DNA of 64,000 bases from Nocardia jejuensis NBRC 103114 (GTDB lineage: Bacteria > Actinomycetota > Actinomycetes > Mycobacteriales > Mycobacteriaceae), in NCBI RefSeq assembly GCF_001613145.1, contig NZ_BDBU01000012.1, forward strand, positions 186,001 to 250,000, in the 5' to 3' direction. Below, one piece after another: positions 7,813 to 16,811 of this stretch; the stretch's first letter is position 1, and each line of letters starts with the position of its first letter. The notes under the pieces were generated by a model. The model ran no database searches. It was not told where the DNA came from and worked only from the letters and a program-made list of their open reading frames with translations. Both the position numbers and the translations under genes were made by a program.

Positions 7813-8871
7813 TCACGCCGGCGTCTTCTGCGACCATGCGGTCGATTCGGCGGCCTCGGCACGGGCGAACACACCGCGCATGTAGACGCCGATCTCCGCG
7901 ATCGCGTCGCGGGCATCGGGCAGCACGTCGGCGGCGACCTGGAACACGTGCACCGCGTCCTCCCAGATCTGCAGCTCGAGCGGAACCCCGGCCTCGGCGT
8001 AGCGCCGGGCCAGCAATTCGGTGTCGGCCAGCAGCACCTCACCGGAGCCGACCTGAATCAAAGCCGTTGGCATACCGGTGAAGTCGTGGTTGACGGGGGA
8101 CCAGCGCGGATCGAGCCACCCGTCCCTGGCGATGCCCCACCGGGTCGGCATGGCGAACACGGCCCCGCGCAGGATTGCCTCGGTCCGGTCGTTGGGGTGC
8201 TGCCGTTTGCCGGTGGCGTCGTAGTCGGCCCAGGGCGCGATCGCCACGATCGCGGACGGCATCGGCAGGCCGCGGTCCCGCGCGGCCAGCGCGAGCGAGA
8301 ACGCCAGCCCGCCACCGGCGGAGTCACCGGCGACGATGATGCGCTCGGCGGGGACACCCTGCGCGAGCAGGTACCGGTACGCGGTGACGCAATCCTCGAC
8401 GGTCTCGGTGACGTGAGCCTTCGGGATCTGGCGGTAATCCACGTTGAGCAGCGGCACCCCGGCCGTCGCGGCGATGCGGGCGACCAACCTTCGATGGGTG
8501 TTGAGCCCGCACGCCACCAGGCCGCCGCCGTGCAGATAGAGAATCGCGGCCGGTTCCCGCATCGCGTCCAGATCCTCGATACCGCGCGGCGCCACCCATT
8601 CGGCCCGGAAATTCTCGAACCGCACCGGCGTGAGCCGGGTGCCGCGCGGCGGGCGCAGCGGCGCGACGACCGGGTCGAAGCGGTTCGTCACGAAGAGCAT
8701 CTGCGCGGGGGTGAGCCAGCCGCGTTCGTCGACCCGGACACTCAGATCGAAGAATCGGCGCAGCGTGGCATGGGACAGCGCGTGTACGGCCCGCTGCCGG
8801 CGGCTCGCGCGACGCGGCAGCTGGGCCATGACCGTCGTTCCGGGTACGGCGACCGCGTCGTTGCTGATCAT
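7813..8871 (-). CDS. Alpha/beta-hydrolase, hormone-sensitive-lipase (LipR-like) esterase A
   Basis: The product has 352 residues. The start is the ATG at 8871, with GAGGAG 6 bases upstream, rather than an upstream in-frame ATG. The oxyanion-hole motif HGGGL and the nucleophile motif GDSAGGG are both present, and the catalytic His is probably in the C-terminal DAVHVFQ. HSL-family enzymes hydrolyse short- and medium-chain esters in the cytosol, which would suit cleavage of an ester made by the BVMOs. Esterase B at 13313-14371 has the same length and motifs. It is divergent from TetR2, with a conserved operator between them, and is probably controlled by it. Confidence 0.92.
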   Translation of the reverse strand: MISNDAVAVPGTTVMAQLPRRASRRQRAVHALSHATLRRFFDLSVRVDERGWLTPAQMLFVTNRFDPVVAPLRPPRGTRLTPVRFENFRAEWVAPRGIEDLDAMREPAAILYLHGGGLVACGLNTHRRLVARIAATAGVPLLNVDYRQIPKAHVTETVEDCVTAYRYLLAQGVPAERIIVAGDSAGGGLAFSLALAARDRGLPMPSAIVAIAPWADYDATGKRQHPNDRTEAILRGAVFAMPTRWGIARDGWLDPRWSPVNHDFTGMPTALIQVGSGEVLLADTELLARRYAEAGVPLELQIWEDAVHVFQVAADVLPDARDAIAEIGVYMRGVFARAEAAESTAWSQKTPA

Positions 8872-8912
8872 CCGAAGCTCCTCACATCTCATCCAGTATC
8901 AGAATACTGTTG

Positions 8913-8943
8913 CTATTCACATAGTAGTATTATCCCAATATGG
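8913..8943 (+). promoter_or_regulatory. Conserved island-A operator, copy 2
   Basis: The core TTCACATAGTAG is followed by TATTATCCCAATATGG. It matches the other two copies at most positions and lies in the 142-base divergent gap between esterase A and TetR2. A second imperfect palindrome, AGTATCAGAATACT, lies at 8895-8908. The site is 70 bases upstream of the TetR2 start. Confidence 0.65.
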
Positions 8944-9013
8944 AGCGCCGTCAACAGAGCGGCAACGAAGCGGTGAGCTGCGAGTCGCACTCGTACAGGG
9001 AGGTCGAAAGATC

Positions 9014-9661
9014 GTGGCTGGTCGAAAAGTAATGACGCGAGCCGAAAGCCAGGCCCAGACCCGGGAAGATCTGCTCGACGCCGCCGAGCGACTGTTCTTC
9101 GCGCAGGGTTGTCACGCCACGTCGATCACGACCATCGCCGCCGAGGCTGGGCGCACCATCGGTGCGCTGTACAGCAACTTCGAGAACAAGGAGGCGCTGT
9201 GCCTGGAGGTGATCCAGCGCGCGCTCGCGAGGGAACTCGCGAAGCTCACGCCCGCGCTCATGGCGGCGCCGGAGGGCGATCGGGAGCGACTGGAGGTGCT
9301 GTCGAACTGGTGGGCCCGCTCCTCCACCAATACCGAACTACTGACCCTCGGCGCCGAGTACCTGACCACGATCTTCCGCCACGGCCAGCAGCACGAGACC
9401 ACGGCACCCGTGCTCCGACGAGTCATCGCCTCGGGGCGAATCCTGTTGGAGGAGTTCGTTCCGCGGGACATTCCGCTGTCCGGGACGCGGGTGGAAGCGG
9501 CCGTGCGCGCGATCGTGGCCACCGGCGCGGGGCTGTCCATCGGCAGCGCGTCGGGCATCATCACCGCGGAGGAGTCGGCACGGCTGCTGAGTGACACCAT
9601 CACGCTGTGGATCGAGGGGCTTCGCGCGTCCATCCCGCACAGCGAGAATCCCGTCCGCTGA
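9014..9661 (+). CDS. TetR-family repressor (TetR2)
   Basis: The product has 215 residues. The GTG at 9014 has GGGAGG 10 bases upstream and matches the paralogue's start. The N-terminal helix-turn-helix includes AGRTIGALYSNFENKE; the remainder is an all-helical effector domain. It is divergent from esterase A and convergent with the BVMO3 operon. Two TetR paralogues near three near-identical operators suggest cross-regulation of the island. The effector is unknown; in this family it is usually a pathway substrate or product. Confidence 0.92.
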   Translation: MAGRKVMTRAESQAQTREDLLDAAERLFFAQGCHATSITTIAAEAGRTIGALYSNFENKEALCLEVIQRALARELAKLTPALMAAPEGDRERLEVLSNWWARSSTNTELLTLGAEYLTTIFRHGQQHETTAPVLRRVIASGRILLEEFVPRDIPLSGTRVEAAVRAIVATGAGLSIGSASGIITAEESARLLSDTITLWIEGLRASIPHSENPVR

Positions 9662-9816
9662 TCGTGAGCCCTCCCGGGAGCTGACTCGAGTCGGTGTCGA
9701 ACGAACTCGAGCCGACCGGACTCGTACCGGCCGGGTGCCGACGGCTCCACAGACGGGATCGCCGACCCCATGGAGTCGGCGATCACGGTCATGCTGTGCC
9801 GCTCACCAGCGAGCCC

Positions 9817-11358
9817 TCACACAGAAGCGAGCGAGCGGTCCCCCGCCTCACCCGACACCATGCTGCGCGCGTACCGATAGTGATCGAGCGGGAAATGCTT
9901 GTTGCCCCACCACATTTCCAGGTGCGTGCTGGGGCGGATCGCCGCCGCGTCACCCTGGTAGTTCACGTAGTAGGTATTGGAGCCCTCACACGCCTCCGAC
10001 AGCCACAGCGTCTTCTCCGCGCGCTGCCGATACTTGTCGTAGTACGCGTCGTGCGCGTCCTGCTTGATCTCGATCCGGGTCGCACCGCGACGACGAGACT
10101 CGGCGATCGCCCGGGCGGCGTGGCGGCTCGTGCATTCGATCATCGCGAGGTAACTGCCCGCGGCGAACCCGTAAGGACCGGTGATCATGAAGAAGTTCGG
10201 GAAGCCCGGAACCGAAACACCTTGGTACGCCTGGAATTTGTGCTCGTCCCAGAACCCGTTGAGATCCGTGCCGCCCACGCCGCGGGTCGGGAACGGCGGG
10301 GTCGTGCCCTTGCCCATGACCTTGAACCCGGTGGCGCACACCAGCACGTCGATCTCGTGCTCGGTGCCGTCCTCGGTCATCACGCCGTTCTCGGTGATCT
10401 TCGCGATCGGCGAGGTCACCAACCGCACATGCGGCTGAGTGAAGGTCTTCAGGTAGCGGTTGGACACCGAGGGACGCTTGCAACCCGGCGCGTAATGCGG
10501 GGTCAGCTGTTCGGCGAGTTCGGGTTCCCCGCGCAGCCACGCCCGGTACCCGGCCGCGCCGCCGCGCTCGAGCGCCTGTGCCAGGAAGGGAATTCGGTCG
10601 TGGAACACCCCGATCCCGGTGAGGCCGAAGTCGATGCCGACGGTGACCGCGGCACGGACCGCGCGCCGCAGCGGCGACACGTTCAGCAGCACCGAGCGAA
10701 CCGCGGGCGGAATCGGGAAGTCCGGCTTGGGCGCGACCCAGATCGGTGTGCGCTGAAAGACCGTCAACTGCTGGGCGACGTCGGCCATTTCCGGGATCAG
10801 TTGCAGCGCGGTGGCTCCGGTGCCGATGACCGCGATCCGCTTGCCCGCGTAGTCGAAGTCGTGATCCCAGCGCGAGGTGTGCACGACCTTTCCGCCGTAG
10901 CTGTCGAAGCCGGGGATATCGGGCAGCGAGGGCACCTCGAGCGCACCGATCGCGCCGATCGCGTACCGCGCCACCAGGGTTTCGCCATCGGCCAGTTCCG
11001 CGCGCCAGACATTGTGCTGCTCATCCCAGTTCGTCGCGACGATCGCGGTGTTCAGGCGGATGCGCGAGCGCAGGTCGAACGAATCGACCACCTGTTCGGC
11101 GTACTGCTGCACCTCCGCACCGGGCGCGAACATGCGCGTCCACTTCTTGGGCGGTTCATAGGAGAAGCTGTAGTAGATCGACGGAATGTCCACGGCCACA
11201 CCGGGATAGGTGTTGGCCCACCAGGTGCCGCCGATGCCGGCGTTCTTGTCGATGATCAGGAAGTCTTCGATGCCGGCCTTGCGCAACTGGACGGCGGCGC
11301 CGATACCGCCGAAACCGGCTCCGACGATGATCACCTCGTGGTCGATGTGAACGCTCAT
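9817..11358 (-). CDS. Baeyer-Villiger-type monooxygenase (BVMO3)
   Basis: The product has 513 residues and starts at the ATG at 11358, overlapping the upstream SDR stop as ATGA. It has the FAD motif GAGFGG near the N-terminus, an intact fingerprint YGGKVVH160TSRW and the NADPH motif GTGATA. The C-terminus has the YYVNYQGD block also present in BVMO5 (51677-53242). It should catalyse FAD- and NADPH-dependent insertion of oxygen beside a carbonyl. It is the last gene of a three-gene operon with two SDRs, which could supply the ketone from an alcohol. Confidence 0.93.
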   Translation of the reverse strand: MSVHIDHEVIIVGAGFGGIGAAVQLRKAGIEDFLIIDKNAGIGGTWWANTYPGVAVDIPSIYYSFSYEPPKKWTRMFAPGAEVQQYAEQVVDSFDLRSRIRLNTAIVATNWDEQHNVWRAELADGETLVARYAIGAIGALEVPSLPDIPGFDSYGGKVVHTSRWDHDFDYAGKRIAVIGTGATALQLIPEMADVAQQLTVFQRTPIWVAPKPDFPIPPAVRSVLLNVSPLRRAVRAAVTVGIDFGLTGIGVFHDRIPFLAQALERGGAAGYRAWLRGEPELAEQLTPHYAPGCKRPSVSNRYLKTFTQPHVRLVTSPIAKITENGVMTEDGTEHEIDVLVCATGFKVMGKGTTPPFPTRGVGGTDLNGFWDEHKFQAYQGVSVPGFPNFFMITGPYGFAAGSYLAMIECTSRHAARAIAESRRRGATRIEIKQDAHDAYYDKYRQRAEKTLWLSEACEGSNTYYVNYQGDAAAIRPSTHLEMWWGNKHFPLDHYRYARSMVSGEAGDRSLASV

Positions 11359-12233
11359 GCGCTGACCTTGCCTTTCGAGAGCCGATCGAGCAGCGGTTTG
11401 CCGATGGCGAGTAGTTGATCGGCCCGTTCGAACGACAACACCGAGGGAACGACGCGGGCCAGCGTCGGCGAGAGCCTGATCAGCCCGTAGATGAACCAGG
11501 CCTCCGGATTGACGGGCACGACCGCCCAGTTGTGGCGCACCGAGCGTTCGATCACCCGGGCCACCTTGTCCGGCCCGGCGAGCGCGAAGGTCGACTGCAC
11601 CGCGTCGATCTGCGCGCGCCACGACTCGCGCTCCTGCTCGCTCAGTCCGTTGCGCTCCCCGTGCGCGAGCAGGTTGGTCCGGATGGCCCCGGGGCAGATC
11701 GCGGTGACACCGATGCCGTGGCCCCGCAACTCCACGCGCAGGGACTGCGTGGCCATCAGCACCGCGGCTTTGGCGACGCCGTACGCGGGCTCGAGACCCG
11801 AGGGCATGAAGGCCGCGCCCGAGGAGATGTTCACGATATGCCCGCGGACCCCGGCGTCGATCATCTGGCGAGCGAACACCCGGGAGCCGTAGATCACGCT
11901 CATCAGGTCGATATCGACCACCCGCTGCCACTGCGCCACCGTGGTCTCGACGAATCCGCCCAGATCCATGATTCCGGCATTGTTGATCAGCACGTCCGCG
12001 CTGCCGAACTCGGTGCCGACCCAGCGCGCGAATTCTTCCCACTCGCGTTCGCCGCGCACATCGAGGCGATACGAGATCGCCTCTCCCCCGGCAGCTTTGA
12101 TCTGCTCGACGGTGCCCGCCGCTGCCACTTCGTCGATGTCGGCGACGACGACACGATGGTCCTTGCCCGCGAAGAGTTTCGCGGTCTCGCGGCCGATGCC
12201 CGCACCCGCGCCGGTGATGATGACGGTTTTCAT
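11355..12233 (-). CDS. Short-chain dehydrogenase/reductase (SDR-A2)
   Basis: The product has 292 residues. Both ends overlap neighbours by 4 bases (ATGA), so translation is probably coupled. It has a cofactor-binding TGAGAGIG, the NNAG motif and an active-site Ser plus YxxxK in AYGVAKAAVL. D in VVADIDE favours NAD over NADP (family knowledge). It most likely interconverts an alcohol and a ketone. It is closer to the SDR at 53250 than to its own neighbour, for example in VDIDLMSVIYGSRVFARQMI. Confidence 0.93.
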   Translation of the reverse strand: MKTVIITGAGAGIGRETAKLFAGKDHRVVVADIDEVAAAGTVEQIKAAGGEAISYRLDVRGEREWEEFARWVGTEFGSADVLINNAGIMDLGGFVETTVAQWQRVVDIDLMSVIYGSRVFARQMIDAGVRGHIVNISSGAAFMPSGLEPAYGVAKAAVLMATQSLRVELRGHGIGVTAICPGAIRTNLLAHGERNGLSEQERESWRAQIDAVQSTFALAGPDKVARVIERSVRHNWAVVPVNPEAWFIYGLIRLSPTLARVVPSVLSFERADQLLAIGKPLLDRLSKGKVSA

Positions 12234-13087
12234 CGTGCGCCTCCCAGAGCCTTGCCGGTGATCTCGATCGCCTTGTCCACCAAGGGCATTCGCACGACCC
12301 CACTGAGCCCGCGCACGGTGGCGGGCGAGAGCCTGCTGGTGTACCACAGCAGCCACGCCTCGGTGCCGACGGGAACGGTCGAAAGGTTCCATCGCACGGC
12401 GCGTTCGATGGCCGCCGCGACGCGTTCCGGGGACCGGAGCATCCAGCGCTGTTCTGCCGCCAGGCTGTCCGCCCACGCACTGCTGCCCGAGTCGTCGAAA
12501 CCGCCTCGGGTTCCGTTGGCCGCCAAGTTGGTTCGGATGACTCCCGGGCAGATGACGCTCACCCCGATCTTCTGCCCGCCGAATTCGGCGCGCAGCGCCT
12601 GCGAGGCGAACCAGACGCCGGCCTTCGCGGTCACATACGAGGGCGCGACACCGGTGGGCAGGAACGCCCCCGCCGAGGCCACATTGACGATGTGCCCGCG
12701 TTTTCCGGCATCGGCCATGCGCTGCACGAAGATTCGCGAGCCGAAGATCGGGCTCATCATGTTGACCTGGATCATCCGCCGCCAGTCGTCGCCGGACTGC
12801 TCCAGGAAGCCGCCGCCGATCAGGATGCCCGCATTGTTCACCAGCACGTCCGGGACGCCGAACTCACCGCACACCCAGGCCGCGAAATGCTCCCAGTCCT
12901 CCGGGTCCGCCACGTCCAGACGGCGGAACACGGCATTGCCACCCGCCGCGCGGATCATCTCGACGGTCTCGTTGCCGGTCGTGTCGTTGATATCGGACAC
13001 GATCACCGTGGACCCGCGGCGGGCGAACCGCCGTGCGGTCGCCCGCCCGATTCCACTTCCCGCGCCGGTCACCACTGTCACGCTCAC
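12230..13087 (-). CDS. Short-chain dehydrogenase/reductase (SDR-A1)
   Basis: The product has 285 residues with a GTG start at 13087, preceded by a G-rich run. It has TGAGSGIG, NNAG and SYVTAKAGVW (YxxxK), and D in VSDIND suggests NAD. It is the first gene of the SDR-SDR-BVMO3 operon and is divergent from esterase B, with a conserved operator in between. Its counterpart in island B is at 54107-54964, sharing for example GFLEQSG and VPVGTEAW/VPVGIEAW. SadH-like alcohol dehydrogenases of mycobacteria are the nearest functional analogy (inference). Confidence 0.93.
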   Translation of the reverse strand: MSVTVVTGAGSGIGRATARRFARRGSTVIVSDINDTTGNETVEMIRAAGGNAVFRRLDVADPEDWEHFAAWVCGEFGVPDVLVNNAGILIGGGFLEQSGDDWRRMIQVNMMSPIFGSRIFVQRMADAGKRGHIVNVASAGAFLPTGVAPSYVTAKAGVWFASQALRAEFGGQKIGVSVICPGVIRTNLAANGTRGGFDDSGSSAWADSLAAEQRWMLRSPERVAAAIERAVRWNLSTVPVGTEAWLLWYTSRLSPATVRGLSGVVRMPLVDKAIEITGKALGGAR

Positions 13088-13164
13088 ACGAACCCCCCGG
13101 CACGAGTGCTGGCTCTGTACGGATCGGCCATCGTCGACTCCCTTGTCGCTTCGTCGAGGCTGTT

Positions 13165-13195
13165 TTCTTCAGATAGTAGCGTTATGCGAATATTG
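13165..13195 (+). promoter_or_regulatory. Conserved island-A operator, copy 3
   Basis: The core TTCAGATAGTAG is identical to copy 1, followed by CGTTATGCGAATATTG. It lies in the divergent gap between the SDR/BVMO3 operon and esterase B, so one site could control both. Confidence 0.68.
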
Positions 13196-13250
13196 CTGCA
13201 ATCCTAAGCCTCGGGGTATCTGAAAATCGACATGCTTCGCTGGAGGACTT

Positions 13251-13316
13251 ATGACGACGCGCGATGAAACGGCAGCGGCGAGAGTGACCTGCCCGGCAGT
13301 GGGAGACGCACGATGA
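13251..13316 (+). CDS. Possible 21-residue leader peptide coupled to esterase B
   Basis: The ATG at 13251 follows GGAGGACTT, a good ribosome binding site. The 21-codon frame ends with a TGA whose first bases overlap the esterase B start (ATGA at 13313-13316). The peptide begins MTTRDETAAARV. The strong Shine-Dalgarno site and exact stop/start overlap suggest translational coupling. No relative was recognised. Confidence 0.45.
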   Translation: MTTRDETAAARVTCPAVGDAR

Positions 13317-14371
13317 CCGGGGCGGAGACGACCGCGGACAACACCGTCCGGATCGAATTGGTCAACCGGGCGAGCGTGCGGATGCGGGTCGCGCATTCGG
13401 TCGCGAAGGCGACGATCCGCCCGTTCGTGGAGTGGTATTTCGGAGTGGCCGACAGCGATGGCCCGCTGCGCGGAGCCCGCGCGTTCAGGGTGGCGAACTT
13501 CGCCGATCTCCTTGCCGCGCCACTGATTCCACCGCGCGGAACGCTGCGCCGATCGGTCACGTTCGATCGCTTCCGTGCCGAGTGGCTGTGGCACCGGGAG
13601 GATCCGGGCCCCGATGCGGTCGGCCACGGCGCGATTCTGTACTTCCACGGCGGGGCTTTCGTCGCAGGCGGGCTCAACAGCCATCGGCGTCTCGCCGCGC
13701 GCATCGCCCGCGCGAGTGGGGTCGCACTGCTGAATGTGGACTACACCCAGCTGCCCAAGGGCCACCTGCTCGACAGCATCGACGACGCGGTAGCGGCGTA
13801 CGAGCATCTGCTGGCACGGGGGTTCGCCCCGCAACGGATCGTGTTCGCCGGTGACTCCGCCGGTGGCGGACTCGCTTTCGCGGCCGCACTGACCGTTCGC
13901 GATCGGGGCCTCGGGACTCCGGCCGCGATCGCCGCCATCGCGCCCTACGCCGACTTCGACTCCGCCACGCGCAGTGCGCATCCCAACAACGAGAGCGACG
14001 CCGTGCTCACCGCACACGGCCTGTCCGTGCCACCGGCCCTCGGCTTCGCCCGCGACGGCGGACTCGATCCGCGATGGTCGCCGGTGAACCAGGACTTCAC
14101 CGGTATGCCCCCGGCCCTGATCCAGGTCGGAAACACCGAGGTGCTGCTGGCGGACACCGAGCTGCTCGCCGATCGCCACCTGGCGGCGAATGTGCCTCTC
14201 ACCGTGCAGATCTGGGACAACGCCATCCACGTGTTCCAGGCCGGCGCCGACCTGCTGCCCGAAGCCCGCACCGCGATCGCCGAGATCGGCGCCTTCGTTC
14301 GGCGCACGCTCGACGGCGACAGCCAGAACCCGGACATCTATCCGACCGTTCTCGAACACGTGCACTCATGA
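13313..14371 (+). CDS. Alpha/beta-hydrolase, HSL-type esterase B
   Basis: The product has 352 residues. The start is the ATG at 13313, with GGGAG 8 bases upstream, overlapping the stop of a 21-codon ORF. It has the oxyanion hole HGGAF, the nucleophile motif GDSAGGG and a C-terminal His in NAIHVFQAG. It is a paralogue of esterase A; both have GMP.ALIQVG and ELLADRH/ELLARRY segments. It probably hydrolyses esters made by the BVMOs or imported acyl esters. Lack of a signal peptide indicates a cytosolic enzyme. Confidence 0.92.
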   Translation: MTGAETTADNTVRIELVNRASVRMRVAHSVAKATIRPFVEWYFGVADSDGPLRGARAFRVANFADLLAAPLIPPRGTLRRSVTFDRFRAEWLWHREDPGPDAVGHGAILYFHGGAFVAGGLNSHRRLAARIARASGVALLNVDYTQLPKGHLLDSIDDAVAAYEHLLARGFAPQRIVFAGDSAGGGLAFAAALTVRDRGLGTPAAIAAIAPYADFDSATRSAHPNNESDAVLTAHGLSVPPALGFARDGGLDPRWSPVNQDFTGMPPALIQVGNTEVLLADTELLADRHLAANVPLTVQIWDNAIHVFQAGADLLPEARTAIAEIGAFVRRTLDGDSQNPDIYPTVLEHVHS

Positions 14372-14630
14372 CACCCACTCGGGTCCTGCGGGGCGGGCAT
14401 GCTCGGGGTCTGTGCGCGCGCCGCGCACGATCCGCGGGTCCACGCGGTGGACGGCGCTGATCGACCCACCCGATGACGAGCGCCTCGGGCGCCTGCTGTT
14501 CGACTCGCGCGACGGATTCGGTTGCGGCCGTGCTGTTTCGGCTCGTGCGGCGCCTCATCGGCCGCGCGAGAGTCGATTCGACAGGGCGCGTTCGAGCTGG
14601 CTGGGGCGCCGGGCGCATACGATGTGCTCG

Positions 14631-15296
14631 ATGACCGAACCAGCCAAGCGTGGACCCGGCAGGCCCCGCAACGAACAGCACACCGAGCGACGCCGGCGCG
14701 AACTGATCGAGGCCGCCTACCGGGTGTTCACCACCAAGGGCTACGCCGCCGCCACGGCCGCGGACATCACCGCCGAGCTGGGCGTGGGATACGGCACGTT
14801 CTACCGGTACTTCGACAGCAAGCGCGCGGTCCTGGACGACGTCGTGGACTTCGGACTCGACCGGCTGATCACCCAGATCGCAGGCGATGCGTTCGATCCC
14901 TCGTCCTTCGAACGGGAAATCACCCTCGACGAGCTGGTCGAGGTCTGGACCGACGCGGTCGAGCGCATGTGTCACATCGCCGAATCGGAGCCCTCGCTGA
15001 TGCAGGCGCTGCTGTTCGAGCTGCCCGGAATCGACGACGAACTCAACACCCGCATCCTGGGCCTGGGCGGCATCCTGTCCGCGACCGTCGGCCGATTCCT
15101 CTCTCGCGCCGCCGACGCGGGTGTGCTGCGCGATGACGTGAACACCGAGGACGCGGGGTGGATGCTGCTGGCCCTGACCATCCCGCCGGTGATGAGAACG
15201 TTGCAGGGCCGGGGACACGAGGATCGGCGGCGCTACGTCGAGACGGCGACCGCTGTGCTCACGCGGGGATTGCGCGGGTCCGAAACGCATAATTAG
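14631..15296 (+). CDS. TetR-family regulator (TetR3)
   Basis: The product has 221 residues starting at the ATG at 14631; an in-frame ATG 9 bases upstream is possible. It has a basic N-terminal tail (KRGPGRPRNEQ, an AT-hook-like GRP), a helix-turn-helix with YRVFTTKGYAAAT and GVGYGTFYRYFDSK, then a helical effector domain. It is not close to TetR1 or TetR2. It lies 50 bases upstream of the second ABC1 kinase in the same direction; that gap holds a short palindrome, GACGC-TT-GCGTC (15300-15311), a possible operator. The roughly 260 bases before it hold nothing I can identify. Confidence 0.9.
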   Translation: MTEPAKRGPGRPRNEQHTERRRRELIEAAYRVFTTKGYAAATAADITAELGVGYGTFYRYFDSKRAVLDDVVDFGLDRLITQIAGDAFDPSSFEREITLDELVEVWTDAVERMCHIAESEPSLMQALLFELPGIDDELNTRILGLGGILSATVGRFLSRAADAGVLRDDVNTEDAGWMLLALTIPPVMRTLQGRGHEDRRRYVETATAVLTRGLRGSETHN

Positions 15297-15346
15297 CGGA
15301 CGCTTGCGTCTGTTAATCTCGGACAGCTGTCGAGGAGGCTGGTCCG

Positions 15347-16762
15347 ATGTCGAAGAAGATCCCGACTTCCCGCGCGCAGCGCGGCGCCCAACTGGGCAAA
15401 CTCGTTGCCGGACAGGTCGTTCGCGGAACCGGAGTGACGCTCGCGATGGTCCGCGACACCGAAGAGCAGCGCCATGCCCGCACCGAGAGGGCTCTGCTGA
15501 ACGCGGCCGAGGACATCGTCAACGTGCTCGGCACCATGAAGGGCCTGGCCATGAAGGCCGGGCAACTGCTGTCGATGTTCGACCTGCTGAGCGCGTTCGG
15601 CAGCGACGCCATACCCACCCGCCAGCGCGAGCGTTTCCAGCAGACCCTGGCCACCCTCTTCGACCAGAGCACGCACATCCCGTTCGCGCAGATGCGCACG
15701 GTCATCGAGACCGATTTCGCGCGCCCGCTCGGCGAGGTCTTCGCCGAATTCGACGAGCAGCCGATCGGGTCCGCCTCGATCGGGCAGGTGTACCGCGCCC
15801 GGCTCACGGACGGCCGCGCGGTCGCGGTCAAGGTCCAGTACCCCGGTATCGATGTCGCCATCCGCGCGGATCTCAAGAACCTCGGCCTGGTGATCCGGAT
15901 GCTGCGCGGCGTCGCACCCGCGATCTCCGATCATGCCCTGCTGCGCGAGTTGACCTCTCATCTGGCCGAGGAGACCGACTACCGCATCGAAGCCGAGCAC
16001 CACCGGGCCATCGCCGATATCTTCCGGGACCACCCGTTCATTCGCGTTCCCGAAATCGAGACTCCGATGTGCACGGCGCGGGTGCTGGTCACTGAACTCG
16101 CCGAGGGCGTGTCCTTCTCGGAGATCGCCGCACTGCCCGCGGTCGAGCGCGACCGGGCCGGGGAGATCCTGGTGCGCTTCTACATGGGCTCGATGGTGCG
16201 CGAACGGCGTTTCACCGGCGATCCCCACCCTGGCAATATCCTGCTCGCACCCGACGGGAAGCTCGTGTTCCTGGACTTCGGCCTGGTCAAACAGATGGAC
16301 GAGACCGCGGTGACCTTCGAACTCGACTGCGCCCGTGCGGGAGCGGAATACCGTGGCGAGGACCTGCGCGCACTGATGGTCGATTACGGTGTGCTGAAAC
16401 AGGATTCACCCTTCGGCGCGTCCGAGTGCCTGCGAATGCTGCACGAGGTGTCCGGCTGGCTGCTCACCGACGCCGAGATCCGCGTCAGCGAGGACGCCGG
16501 CGCGAACGCCCTGCTGGCCTTCCTCGATCCGCGCCGCGGCTACTTCGAGTACTGGCGCGAGGAACACGCCCCGGCCGAGCACGCGCTCGCCCGCCGGGTC
16601 GAGTGGGGGACGCTCGCGCTGCTGGGCCGGCTCCGCGCAAGCGGGAACTGGCACCGCGTCGGCCGGGAATGGTTCTACGGCGAGCCTCCGCGCACGGAAC
16701 TCGGTGTACTCGAACATGAGTGGCTCGCGGCGCGACCGGATGTCACGCACGTGCCTGAGTAG
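15347..16762 (+). CDS. ABC1/AarF/UbiB-type atypical kinase (ABC1-B)
   Basis: The product has 471 residues. The ATG is preceded by GAGGAGG. It has AMKAGQLLS (KxGQ), GSASIGQVYRA (Ala/Ser loop), VAVKVQYPG (lysine), GDPHPGNILL and FLDFGLV (DFG). It is a paralogue of ABC1-A at the other end of the island. Co-direction with TetR3 suggests a TetR3-controlled two-gene unit. ABC1 proteins are thought to help handle hydrophobic quinones or lipids at the membrane; the exact client is unknown. Confidence 0.93.
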   Translation: MSKKIPTSRAQRGAQLGKLVAGQVVRGTGVTLAMVRDTEEQRHARTERALLNAAEDIVNVLGTMKGLAMKAGQLLSMFDLLSAFGSDAIPTRQRERFQQTLATLFDQSTHIPFAQMRTVIETDFARPLGEVFAEFDEQPIGSASIGQVYRARLTDGRAVAVKVQYPGIDVAIRADLKNLGLVIRMLRGVAPAISDHALLRELTSHLAEETDYRIEAEHHRAIADIFRDHPFIRVPEIETPMCTARVLVTELAEGVSFSEIAALPAVERDRAGEILVRFYMGSMVRERRFTGDPHPGNILLAPDGKLVFLDFGLVKQMDETAVTFELDCARAGAEYRGEDLRALMVDYGVLKQDSPFGASECLRMLHEVSGWLLTDAEIRVSEDAGANALLAFLDPRRGYFEYWREEHAPAEHALARRVEWGTLALLGRLRASGNWHRVGREWFYGEPPRTELGVLEHEWLAARPDVTHVPE

Positions 16763-16811
16763 GCGGCCGCCCCCGTCCGCCGACCCGGACCGGACTCCGG
16801 CGCGATGCGGT

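Noticed and set aside
7000..8976. Plus-strand open frame of 658 codons
   Set aside because: It runs antisense through three genes with clear motifs and ribosome binding sites (including esterase A).
9694..13223. Two long plus-strand frames (574 and 602 codons)
   Set aside because: They are antisense to BVMO3 and the SDR pair, whose catalytic motifs are clear; composition is shadow-like.
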